From BNWE01 sp964369545 (GTDB taxonomy: Bacteria > Pseudomonadota > Alphaproteobacteria > UBA3830), in contig CAYJFA010000002.1 of assembly GCA_964369545.1 (NCBI GenBank), positions 1 through 64,000 on the forward strand: 64,000 nt of DNA. The letters run 5' to 3'. The notes below the pieces were generated by a model. The model was not told where the DNA came from. It saw only the letters and a program-made list of their open reading frames with translations, and made no database searches. Position numbers and translations under genes: made by a program. Shown here one piece after another: positions 56,293-64,000 of this stretch; positions within the stretch are counted from its first letter, which is position 1; each line of letters opens with the position of its first letter.

Positions 56293-57798
56293 ATGGCAAC
56301 ATCCCAAAATTTTTATTTTGAAAATATAGGAAGTATTCTTTTGAAAAAAGATTTGTTATCGAAAGAACAAATTTCTATTATTTTAAAATCGCAAAAAACC
56401 AATAACATATTATTTGGGCAATTAGCTGTGAGACTCGGCTTTTTAAGTGAAAATGATTTGCTGGCGATTTTAGCAGAGATATATTGTATCGAACCCATAA
56501 GTTTAGAGTTTTTGTATATCGATCATGAAATCTTGCGCTCGCTGACTTACGATATCGTGACATCATGCATGGCAATTCCATTTTTTATTGATTATAAGAC
56601 GGTGAAGATCGCAATTTCTGATCCCGGCAATTTGCGCGCTATAGATAAGATTCATCAATGTTTTGCAGATCGAAAAACTGAATTTTTTCTAGCAAAAGAG
56701 AGCGAAATTTTACGTTATCTTGAAATAATAAAATGCAATGCGGTTGATATCGAGCAGGATCCACTTCTTTTATTAAATAAAATTATATTTAAGGCGATTG
56801 AATCACGAGCAAGCGATATTCATTTTGAGCCATCCGAAAGTTTCGTAAGTGTCCGACTAAGGATTGATGGTATTTTATATGTTATGCAATCTATAACATT
56901 GGAATCCTGGAAAACAATTAAATCGAAATTAAAAATCATTTCAAAATTAGATATTGCAGAAAGCAGATTACCTCAAAGTGGCCACGCACGCATATATTTA
57001 GCTGGGAAAACTGTGGATCTGCGAATATCAACTCATCCGGATCGTTGTGGGGAAAAATTAGCAATACGAATCTTTGATTTGTCATATGGTATTAAATCAT
57101 TGATAGATCTTGGTTTTTCTAATGAAGATTTTTTATGGCTGAAAAAAATTATTTCGTTTCCCTGTGGTCTTTTTTTGATTGTAGGTCCGACGGGATCCGG
57201 TAAAACTACTACTCTTTACTCTTTATTGAAAGAAATAAACACTTCTAATCTTAATATTATGACGCTTGAAGATCCGATTGAATACCAAATTGAGGGAATT
57301 AAGCAGCTTGAATTAAGAGAAGATGGATTATTATCATTTGCAGATGGTGTACGATCGATACTGCGCCAAGATCCAGATGTTATGCTGATAGGGGAAATTA
57401 GAGATGGCGAGACAGCTGCAACAGCTGTCCGTGCGTCATTAACCGGTCGTCTTGTGTTGGCGACATTACATGCAGCAACTCCTCTTGAAGGTTTGCGCAG
57501 ATTAATGGATCTTGGATTAAGTCTGTCGGATTTTATTCCTTCATTAATAGGAATTTTTTCCCAGCGATTAGTCAGGTTTCTAAGAAATAATGATTTGGAA
57601 AATAAATATTACGGCAGGTTTCCTATAACAGAATATATATATTTTTCAGAAGAAATGAAGAGAAATCTTTTGAAAAATAAAAATATAAATTGCTGTAAAG
57701 TTAGTAAAACTTTTGAAGTATCTGCTGAAAATGCTTTAAATAATAAATTAACAGATCTCGATGAAATAAAAAGGATCCTGGGAGATGCCAGCATATAG
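56293..57798 (+). CDS. gspE: GspE/PilB-type secretion ATPase
   Basis: The 501-residue ATPase has an N-terminal GspE_N domain and a motor with Walker A GPTGSGKT at 298-305, an aspartate box LEDPIEYQIEG, the Walker B region QDPDVMLIGEIRDGETA and a histidine box ATLHAATPLEG. The four-cysteine zinc motif usual after the motor in GspE and PilB is absent. The ATG at 56293 follows GGAG (56284-56287); an ATG-less extension upstream is unlikely. It is the first of four overlapping or adjoining genes for a type II secretion or type IV pilus platform. Confidence 0.9.
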   Translation: MATSQNFYFENIGSILLKKDLLSKEQISIILKSQKTNNILFGQLAVRLGFLSENDLLAILAEIYCIEPISLEFLYIDHEILRSLTYDIVTSCMAIPFFIDYKTVKIAISDPGNLRAIDKIHQCFADRKTEFFLAKESEILRYLEIIKCNAVDIEQDPLLLLNKIIFKAIESRASDIHFEPSESFVSVRLRIDGILYVMQSITLESWKTIKSKLKIISKLDIAESRLPQSGHARIYLAGKTVDLRISTHPDRCGEKLAIRIFDLSYGIKSLIDLGFSNEDFLWLKKIISFPCGLFLIVGPTGSGKTTTLYSLLKEINTSNLNIMTLEDPIEYQIEGIKQLELREDGLLSFADGVRSILRQDPDVMLIGEIRDGETAATAVRASLTGRLVLATLHAATPLEGLRRLMDLGLSLSDFIPSLIGIFSQRLVRFLRNNDLENKYYGRFPITEYIYFSEEMKRNLLKNKNINCCKVSKTFEVSAENALNNKLTDLDEIKRILGDASI

Positions 57799-58966
57799 AT
57801 ATATTGCGCTTTCTATTGATGGACAGAAGGTTAATGGATCAATTCTAGTTGAGAACTACGATGCCGCATATAATTATATTTGCGCTAGAAAATGTCATCC
57901 TATAGAGATAAAAAAAGAACCTTTATCTTATAAAAAAGTCAGCGTTGAAGATTTGCTTATGTTTTTTTTGCATATTGATTTGCAGTTAAAATGTAAAGTA
58001 AGAATAAATGATGCTATAGAATCCTTTTTAAGCGCTCACGGAAGCAAAATATTGAAATCTTCTCTTACGGCGATTCTTGAAGATCTTAACAAAGGGTTGT
58101 CTTTAGGAGAAGCATTTGAAAAATGCGAGTCTATATTTGATAGCGTTACCATTGGGCTTTTAAAATCTGCTGAAAAAACAGGAAGGCTTTCCGACATTAT
58201 ATCTAATATTTTGAAATTTCTGAAATTACAATCTGAATGGAAAAATAGCGTAAAAAGGTCAATTGCGCATCCAATTTTTGTCGCAGTTATCTCTATTTTA
58301 GTGTTAGCTTTGAGTATTGGTTTACTTGGACCGCAGATTACATCTTTGATTCAAAGTACTGGAAATGAAAATATTCCAATATTAACGCAATTTGTGCTTT
58401 ATATGCTGCCGGCATTTTTTAGGGTAATATCTTGTTTTTCTCCAATAATGTTTTTAGTAATTTGTATTTTGCTATCAAATAGAAAAACAAAAATGATTCT
58501 AATGGATTTGATTTTACGAATTCCTAAAGTAGGAGCTTTAATTGCAAAGATCAACCTTTGGCAGTTTTGTAAAATATCACAGATTGCGCTAGATGCAAAG
58601 TTGGATTTTATACAGGCGTTGGATTTGGCAGTTGATACAATAAAATTAGAAAATATAAAGCAAGAGTTACTGGCTGCAAAAAATTATATTATTGAAGGCA
58701 ATTCTATTTCTGAGTCTTTTTCGAAAGTAAAATTCGTCTCCGCTTCGGTGATGGCTGCAATTGACATCGGTGAGGAAAGTAGCGATTTGTCTGCAAGTTT
58801 CAATTATATGAGCAAAGGGCAATATGATGAAATTTTGCTGGATATCAGATCCTTGGGACAATATCTCAATTCCGGTATTAAGTTGTTTGCGGGACTGATT
58901 TTTGTACTTATCTTATATGGTTTGTTTTTTCCGATTTATAGCTATGTTGAATTTGCGGGTGTATAG
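57785..58966 (+). CDS. gspF: GspF/PilC-type inner-membrane platform protein
   Basis: The 393-residue protein has the two GspF domains of helical cytoplasmic repeats (DLLMFFLHIDLQLKCKVRINDAIE near residue 57; KINLWQFCKISQIAL near 258) and three membrane helices near 160-185, 195-225 and 365-390. GspF forms the core rotor platform under the secretion ATPase. It overlaps gspE by 14 bases and abuts the following gene without a gap. Confidence 0.9.
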   Translation: MPAYRYIALSIDGQKVNGSILVENYDAAYNYICARKCHPIEIKKEPLSYKKVSVEDLLMFFLHIDLQLKCKVRINDAIESFLSAHGSKILKSSLTAILEDLNKGLSLGEAFEKCESIFDSVTIGLLKSAEKTGRLSDIISNILKFLKLQSEWKNSVKRSIAHPIFVAVISILVLALSIGLLGPQITSLIQSTGNENIPILTQFVLYMLPAFFRVISCFSPIMFLVICILLSNRKTKMILMDLILRIPKVGALIAKINLWQFCKISQIALDAKLDFIQALDLAVDTIKLENIKQELLAAKNYIIEGNSISESFSKVKFVSASVMAAIDIGEESSDLSASFNYMSKGQYDEILLDIRSLGQYLNSGIKLFAGLIFVLILYGLFFPIYSYVEFAGV

Positions 58967-60256
58967 ATGTATATCCTTTTTGGAAAAAAGAATGTAAGGA
59001 TTTTTGATTTTGTAAAACACACCAATGTTTCGATATCCTATGACGAGTTCCATGAAAATTATTCTGAACTAGAGTGCAATAAAATTATTGTAGATAGAGC
59101 TGATATAGATTTTGTACTTGAGCATCTGAAGAATTGCAGTATTATCGATGCCTATAAAATTCTGCGATGTAGAACGGAAATGTTGAAGTCGCATGAAAGT
59201 ATTTTTTTGATACGGAACGATAATTTCAGTGTATTAAAAAGAAATAATTTTTATTTACAAAAAAATACTATTGATAATCCTGATTTTTATAAAAAAATAA
59301 AATTAAGTAATGGTATTTTTCTTTTTGAAAATGTGATTTCTGAATTTTGCAAGAGTGTATCAAAAATAGATGAAAATACATGGTGGTTATATGTCGGCCA
59401 GCATCAGTCTAGTGGAATAAAATTTGTGGCTGGCGTTGGGAATGGTATAGTTTTTTCGCGCATTATAGGACAATTGGAGAACTATAAGGAAGATATCCAG
59501 GAGGAGATAGAATCCCATATATTAAAAACACTTCAATATATAAAAAGATTTGGTTTTAAGGATGAAATAAAGATTATTTCCGCTATTGATGGTCTTATTA
59601 TCAAGAATCAATTTATTAAAATAATTGATTTAAAAAAGAATTTTTTAGAAAACGGTGTCAAGAATACAGATGATATTGAATATTTATTGGTTGATTTTCT
59701 TTCAAGAAATAAAAATGTAAAAACAGCTTTTATAACAGAAAATTTTGTTAGGTATTTTTTGAAAAATCATCTTAATAAGATTTTTGTTTTTTTGTTATTA
59801 TGCTTTTTTCTTCTTGGATTTTGGTTTTTAAATATTCAAAAGCAAATTTATGATTTAAAAAAATTTATAAATCAAAATGAAAAAACGCTGTTATCGACAA
59901 TCAAAGATTCGTCAAAGGCTTTTGAAGTAAAAATTGATGTTGATAATTTCGAGTATATACAATATGTTGCTCAGTTTTTGAAAGAATCCAAAAATCCAAT
60001 TGATATATTTAAAAAACTATCTGTCATCCTTCAGGAGCACAAAATTCAAATTGAAATGTTATCTGTAGAAAAATGCTGTAATATCAAACTAAAATGTAAA
60101 TTGAATAAAAAACTATCTGAGCAGTTGCAAAAGTTATCCAATGATACAATGGAACTTAATGTAATTAAATCTGAAAATCAAAAAACCGATTATGAAATTA
60201 TAGATGATAATGAATATACAAATTTTGGTGCTGAAATATGCATAAAATTGAAATAA
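58967..60256 (+). CDS. PilM/GspL-like cytoplasmic and membrane platform protein
   Basis: The 429-residue protein has a large cytoplasmic part (residues 1-260) without strong motifs, one membrane helix near 268-288 (IFVFLLLCFFLLGFWFLN), and a periplasmic part with a short coiled coil and a ferredoxin-like fold-sized domain. This layout fits GspL or a PilM-PilN fusion of type II/type IV systems. Identification rests on architecture and position between gspF and the next gene, which it overlaps by 19 bases, rather than on sequence motifs. Confidence 0.6.
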   Translation: MYILFGKKNVRIFDFVKHTNVSISYDEFHENYSELECNKIIVDRADIDFVLEHLKNCSIIDAYKILRCRTEMLKSHESIFLIRNDNFSVLKRNNFYLQKNTIDNPDFYKKIKLSNGIFLFENVISEFCKSVSKIDENTWWLYVGQHQSSGIKFVAGVGNGIVFSRIIGQLENYKEDIQEEIESHILKTLQYIKRFGFKDEIKIISAIDGLIIKNQFIKIIDLKKNFLENGVKNTDDIEYLLVDFLSRNKNVKTAFITENFVRYFLKNHLNKIFVFLLLCFFLLGFWFLNIQKQIYDLKKFINQNEKTLLSTIKDSSKAFEVKIDVDNFEYIQYVAQFLKESKNPIDIFKKLSVILQEHKIQIEMLSVEKCCNIKLKCKLNKKLSEQLQKLSNDTMELNVIKSENQKTDYEIIDDNEYTNFGAEICIKLK

Positions 60257-61002
60257 AAATCTCTTTATGTATTGGATTGCTGTGTTTTTTATTTATATTT
60301 TTTATTTTTTGCATAAGTAAAGAGCAAGAACTATCTGATTTTACGATAAAAAAACACGAGTTGTTAAACCAGAAAAGTAATATATCCAAACTTTCCGACG
60401 ATATTGCGGAATGCTCTTTTGGTTTTGCAAAACCGTCGTGCTTGAATTGTAATAAACTTGATGATTGCAAAAATATAATAAAAGAAATTTGCAAAGAATC
60501 TCATCTTGAAAATGTATTATTTAAAATTACTTTGACAGACGATCAATATTTTAATATGAAAAATGTCGAAATAAAATTTTCCACCAAATACGAGCGAAGT
60601 GTATATAATTTTATTATTGCGTTACAAAAGAAACTGAATGAAGTAATAATTTTTGATGTAATAAAAATTATTAAAAAAGATAAACACAATTTTGTTGCAA
60701 AAATTCTATTCAGATTGCTTTCGTTTGGTAAAAGTATTTATAAAAAATCTATTATTATCAATCCATTGCTTGCAAATGTTTTTTCCGATATAAGATCGAT
60801 ATGCTTATTTCCTACAGACGAAGAATTGAAAAAATATACCTTATACTGTGTAATTGAAAATTCACAGGCTTATATAAATGACGTATGGATGAATATTGGG
60901 GATGTGTGTGATAATTTCAAGGTAAAAAATATCTATCAAAATTCCATTGATATTCAAAGAGAAAATGAAATAATAAACGTTAATATCGGATATGATTGGT
61001 AG
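60238..61002 (+). CDS. PilO/GspM-like periplasmic protein with a GspC/PilP-like end
   Basis: The 254-residue protein has one N-terminal membrane helix (ISLCIGLLCFLFIFFIFCI), a coiled-coil-like stretch, a small alpha/beta domain in the first half (VEIKFSTKYERSVYNFIIALQKKL is typical of PilO/GspM), four clustered cysteines (SCLNCNKLDDC) and a beta-rich C-terminal half (YCVIENSQAYINDVWMNIGD) resembling the PilP/GspC HR domain. A GspM-GspC fusion is suggested. No pseudopilin or secretin gene follows. Confidence 0.55.
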   Translation: MHKIEIKISLCIGLLCFLFIFFIFCISKEQELSDFTIKKHELLNQKSNISKLSDDIAECSFGFAKPSCLNCNKLDDCKNIIKEICKESHLENVLFKITLTDDQYFNMKNVEIKFSTKYERSVYNFIIALQKKLNEVIIFDVIKIIKKDKHNFVAKILFRLLSFGKSIYKKSIIINPLLANVFSDIRSICLFPTDEELKKYTLYCVIENSQAYINDVWMNIGDVCDNFKVKNIYQNSIDIQRENEIINVNIGYDW

Positions 61003-61005
61003 TAT

Positions 61006-61470
61006 TTATAAAGAATATTCATAAATCGAATAATTTTTACTATCAAATAATATTTCTTTCCGAAAATTTGATAATAAAGGTGCATCAAGAAAATTATCAG
61101 ATTCAAAATCTTTATGAACTTGTGTTACCAAAGCATATTCAATTATTTTTTTATTTAGAGAATAATTATAAAGTTCAGCTCCGCCGATGATCCATATATC
61201 ATGAATGTTTTTATATTTTTCGATGACTGTTTCTAATGATGAAAATAGCTCAGCATTCTCGAGTGTTTTCAGAGTTCTCGAGACAACACAATTAATCCTA
61301 TTTTTTAATGGGGCGCTCAGAATAGTAAAAAATGTTTTTCTTCCCATTACAACAACGCAATTTTCTGTATGAATCTTAAAAAATTTTAGATCTTCACGGA
61401 AACTCCATGGGATACATCCATCTTTGGAAACACCGAATTTCTCATCAACTATCGCAATTAACTTTATCAT
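61006..61470 (-). CDS. folA: Dihydrofolate reductase
   Basis: The 154-residue enzyme has the DHFR pattern: LIAIVDEKFGVSKDGCIPWSFREDLKFFK (active-site W and D), VVMGRKTF, CVVSRTL and WIIGGAELYNYSL. It regenerates tetrahydrofolate with NADPH. The start overlaps the folE stop by four bases (ATGA). Sequence is divergent but complete. Confidence 0.93.
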   Translation of the reverse strand: MIKLIAIVDEKFGVSKDGCIPWSFREDLKFFKIHTENCVVVMGRKTFFTILSAPLKNRINCVVSRTLKTLENAELFSSLETVIEKYKNIHDIWIIGGAELYNYSLNKKIIEYALVTQVHKDFESDNFLDAPLLSNFRKEILFDSKNYSIYEYSL

Positions 61471-62018
61471 TGAATTGTTACTTCTGATAGAAATTCCATA
61501 CGCAGGTTGTAGTTATCTTTCATGTTTCCCAAGAAAGTTTTTGTAACGAATTTGGCTCCGTGCTTTTTAACTCCGCGATGAGATATGCAAAAATGCTCTG
61601 CTTCCATATAAACGCCGACGCCTAATGGATCTAATATTGAAGATATAGCATTCGCGACTTCCAACGTCATTCTTTCTTGCAGTTGTAGTCGATGCGCAAA
61701 ACAATCGATAATGCGGGCCAATTTGCTTGCTCCTATGATTTTTCCATTTGGGATATATCCAATGCTGGCGGTACCAATTATGGGAACGATATGGTGTTCG
61801 CAATGGGATTCAAAAGGAATTTTTTTTAAAATAATTATGTCGTTTATTTCGGAGTCATAAATTGTACCGGCTATTTTTTTTATATCTAAATTATATCCGG
61901 AAAAAAACTCATCATACGCACGTGAAACACGTTTTGGAGTTTCCTGTAATCGTTTCGAATCAGGGTCTATATTGTTTATTATGTTTTCTATATTTTTTTC
62001 TATGTTTTTATTATGCAT
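61467..62018 (-). CDS. folE: GTP cyclohydrolase I
   Basis: This 183-residue enzyme opens GTP to dihydroneopterin triphosphate, the first step of folate synthesis. FESHCEHHIVPI (zinc cysteine and histidine), SIGYIPNGKIIGASKLARII, QLQERMTLEVA and EAEHFCISHRGVKKHGA are present. It is the first gene of a two-gene operon with folA. Together they show that folate is made or at least completed in the cell. Confidence 0.95.
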   Translation of the reverse strand: MHNKNIEKNIENIINNIDPDSKRLQETPKRVSRAYDEFFSGYNLDIKKIAGTIYDSEINDIIILKKIPFESHCEHHIVPIIGTASIGYIPNGKIIGASKLARIIDCFAHRLQLQERMTLEVANAISSILDPLGVGVYMEAEHFCISHRGVKKHGAKFVTKTFLGNMKDNYNLRMEFLSEVTIQ

Positions 62019-62147
62019 TATATTATTCCTGGGAATTATGAAATTATATAACGTTTTATTGCGTATTGTATATCTTGCGAGTTATAAAAAATTTTCATAT
62101 TTTATTGAAGTATTTCTGTTGTAAATCAAAGTGGCGAAAAATCTTTT

Positions 62148-63173
62148 ATGAAAGAACTTTTTTTATTAATAATGTTGTATGTGTTTCAGGTGGATGCTTC
62201 ATCTAAAGTATCTGTGATTGTACCGGTTTATAATACAGAAATATATTTATCTCGTTGTTTGGAATCCATCATAAATCAGTCCTATAAAAATATTGAGATT
62301 ATATGTATAAATGATGGATCACTTGATAGCTCTTTGAAAATTTTAAAAAATTACGCCAAAAAAGATTCTAGAATAATTGTTATTGATCAAAAAAATACTG
62401 GTGTTGCAGGAGCAAGAAACGCAGGCCTGAATAGGGCAACAGGAGAAATTATCACATTTGTTGATTCTGATGATTATATTCATCCTGAAATGATAGAGAT
62501 ATCATTAAGCACTTTGATTAAATATGATTCCGATATAATTATGTTTATGGCATTAAACTCGAGTCCTATTAGCGAAAAAACAAATTTTAAAAAAATTGAT
62601 ATGAAAAATTTAAAACTTACAGAGCAAAGTGTATCCGATCTAAACTTTAGCATAAAAGATAAAATGCGATGTATTTTTTGCTGGAATAAAATTTATAAGC
62701 GTTCTGTCATAAATAATACACGGTTTAATACAACAGTGTGTTTGTCAGAAGATTTTTTGTTTAATTTTTTTGTTTTCAATAACGCAAAGAAATGTGTTTT
62801 TTTAGATGAAAAACTGTACTATTACACAGGCGATAATCAATCTTTATCAAGATCAGTATTTACTAAAGCGAAAGTTGAGTATAATAAAGTAATTCTAGAA
62901 GAAACATCAAAATATAGTAATTTTATTCCAGCAAAAAAAAGAGACGAATTCTTTTCTGATATAGTATATTGTTTACTTTGTTATGCTTTTTTAACTTCAT
63001 TTTCATTAGATGTTTTTTTGTCTGCCTGCGATGTTGTTTGTGATTTCTATTTCAAAAACTCATATAAAGTACATCAGCAAAGCATGATTCAAGAGTTATT
63101 TATTAAATGCTGTTTAGGATTGGGAAAAGTAAGGAAAATGCTTGATTTTAGCAATAAAAAAATATACATATAA
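62148..63173 (+). CDS. Family 2 glycosyltransferase with signal peptide
   Basis: The 341-residue protein has an N-terminal hydrophobic helix ending in VDASS, then directly SVIVPVYNTEIYLSRCLESII, NQSYKNIEIICINDGSLDSS, GVAGARNAGLNRATGE and FVDSDDYIHP with the DxD metal motif. This is a GT-A family 2 enzyme (nucleotide-sugar dependent). Normal family 2 enzymes have no leader; here the first 18 residues look like a signal peptide or anchor, placing the catalytic domain outside the cytoplasm or on the membrane. The acceptor is unknown. It lies alone between folE (divergent) and a convergent dehydrogenase gene. Confidence 0.85.
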   Translation: MKELFLLIMLYVFQVDASSKVSVIVPVYNTEIYLSRCLESIINQSYKNIEIICINDGSLDSSLKILKNYAKKDSRIIVIDQKNTGVAGARNAGLNRATGEIITFVDSDDYIHPEMIEISLSTLIKYDSDIIMFMALNSSPISEKTNFKKIDMKNLKLTEQSVSDLNFSIKDKMRCIFCWNKIYKRSVINNTRFNTTVCLSEDFLFNFFVFNNAKKCVFLDEKLYYYTGDNQSLSRSVFTKAKVEYNKVILEETSKYSNFIPAKKRDEFFSDIVYCLLCYAFLTSFSLDVFLSACDVVCDFYFKNSYKVHQQSMIQELFIKCCLGLGKVRKMLDFSNKKIYI

Positions 63174-63208
63174 GGTGATTTTACATTAAAATAAATTAAT
63201 TAGTATAA

Positions 63209-64000
63209 TCACATATCTGAATAATCATAAAATCCCTTTTGGCTTTTTTTGCCTAATGCTCCACGGGAGACATAATTTTCAAGAAGTGGGCATGGGGCAT
63301 ATTTATTTTCCCCCAATTCTTTTTGAAGAGTTTTTAAAATCGCAAGTACTGTATCGAGACCGATTAAATCTGCTAGCGCCAATGGCCCTATTGGGTGGTT
63401 TGCTCCGAGTTTTAGTGCGTCATCTATCTCTTTTGGTGTTGAAATACCTTCATGCAATGCGAAAATCGCTTCATTAATCATGGGAATGAGAATTCTGTTG
63501 AGTACGAATCCAGGTGCATTTTTCGAGGCGATGGGAGTTTTTTTTAAATTATTTGCGAGTCCCCAAAAGAAATTGAAGGTATCTTCGCTAGTATAAAGTC
63601 CCTTGATTATCTCTACTAATTCCATAATTGGAGGAGGATTCATGAAATGAAATCCGATAAATTTATCTGGCCATGGTACCATCTTAGAAAGGGAAGTAAT
63701 TGAGTATGATGATGTGTTTGTTGCTATCAGAGATGTGGGTTTCAATATATCATAAAGGTTAGAAAAAATACTTTGTTTTATTCTGAAATTTTCAAAAGCG
63801 GATTCTATAAAAATTTCGCAATCCGAGAGTTCCTTAATATCAGCGTGATATGAAATTCTGTTTTGTATTGTTTCGGTCGTATCTGATAGTAAATCTTTCG
63901 ACTCTAATCTTTTTAGAGAATTGAAAATTCGATTTTGTGATGTTTCAAAAATGTTACCAGAAGTATCATTGATTTTTACGTGATAACCACTGGATGCAAA
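63209..64000 (-). CDS. hbd: 3-hydroxyacyl-CoA dehydrogenase, N-terminus cut by window end
   Basis: The readable 263 codons run to the window edge without a start: SGYHVKINDT and IFIESAFENFRIKQ precede ATNTSSYSITSL and GFHFMNPPPIMELVEII, then NAPGFVLNRILIPMINEAI and IGPLALADLIGLDTV. This matches short-chain 3-hydroxybutyryl-CoA dehydrogenases (about 280-290 residues); catalytic H appears in GFHFMNP and the following N is in SKNAPGF. Only the NAD-binding glycine-rich start lies beyond 64000. It oxidises 3-hydroxyacyl-CoA in fatty-acid or butyrate metabolism. A codon TTG at 63745 is inside the gene and is not its start. Confidence 0.9.
   Translation of the reverse strand, partial: FASSGYHVKINDTSGNIFETSQNRIFNSLKRLESKDLLSDTTETIQNRISYHADIKELSDCEIFIESAFENFRIKQSIFSNLYDILKPTSLIATNTSSYSITSLSKMVPWPDKFIGFHFMNPPPIMELVEIIKGLYTSEDTFNFFWGLANNLKKTPIASKNAPGFVLNRILIPMINEAIFALHEGISTPKEIDDALKLGANHPIGPLALADLIGLDTVLAILKTLQKELGENKYAPCPLLENYVSRGALGKKSQKGFYDYSDM

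Overview
The window is an AT-rich chromosomal segment (roughly one third G+C by eye) of a host-associated alphaproteobacterium. The alphaproteobacterial signs are a GapR/DUF2312 protein, an SspB adaptor of the alpha type, a DUF2232 membrane protein behind rpsF-rpsR, the ftsK-lolA pair and the order pgeF-prs-rplY-pth. An F/Ti-like tra island in decay, Sel1 and TPR proteins, a LuxR-HTH/NB-ARC ATPase and a DUF4143 ATPase resemble the accessory gene content of Rickettsiales and Holosporales that live inside protists or arthropods. Placement near Holosporales is an inference; no rRNA is present to test it.

Region 1 (1-10.6 kb) is accessory. It holds a STAND-type regulator on the minus strand and a plus-strand gene set made of a receiver-like protein, a zincin membrane protein, two Sel1-repeat lipoproteins and a tandem DUF2628 protein. 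RecD2 helicase, a membrane-anchored flavodoxin and a shattered serine recombinase follow. Region 2 (10.6-26.5 kb) is an integrated conjugative element in decay. It contains a broken paralogue of the STAND regulator that runs straight into a traA relaxase/helicase lacking its N-terminus, then remnants of traD, traG, traH and a DUF927 ATPase, an intact DUF4143 ATPase, and an AlpA/excisionase-like protein next to tRNA-Lys, which is the probable integration site. Two intact genes for exported proteins sit inside this wreckage (17.27-19.29 kb). The first has a cytidine-deaminase-type zinc signature (HAE ... CxxC) behind a signal peptide, and I regard this as the most interesting locus of the window.

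Region 3 (26.5-64 kb) is dense housekeeping sequence: rpsF-rpsR-DUF2232; tRNA-His; sspB, an M50 peptidase, HMG-CoA reductase and HMG-CoA synthase (the first committed steps of the mevalonate pathway), DUF167, rph, rdgB, hemW, lysC and a FabK/NMO-like flavoprotein in one run. These are followed by lolA-ftsK-zinc-ribbon-lpxC (minus); gapR, pgeF, prs, rplY, pth, tsaE, tRNA-Gly, glyQ, glyS (plus); a structured RNA that may be 6S; pdxY, a VanX-type dipeptidase and a MATE transporter (minus); a proton-pumping pyrophosphatase; two lipoproteins; a compact type II secretion/type IV pilus assembly cluster; folE-folA; an exported family 2 glycosyltransferase; and the 3' part of a 3-hydroxyacyl-CoA dehydrogenase gene cut by the window end.

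Together the core genes show a cell with LPS (lpxC), lipoprotein sorting (lolA), peptidoglycan turnover enzymes (LdcA-type, VanX-type), folate and lysine-branch enzymes and pyrophosphate-driven ion pumping. The left third records repeated insertion and erosion of mobile DNA with a few genes kept intact.
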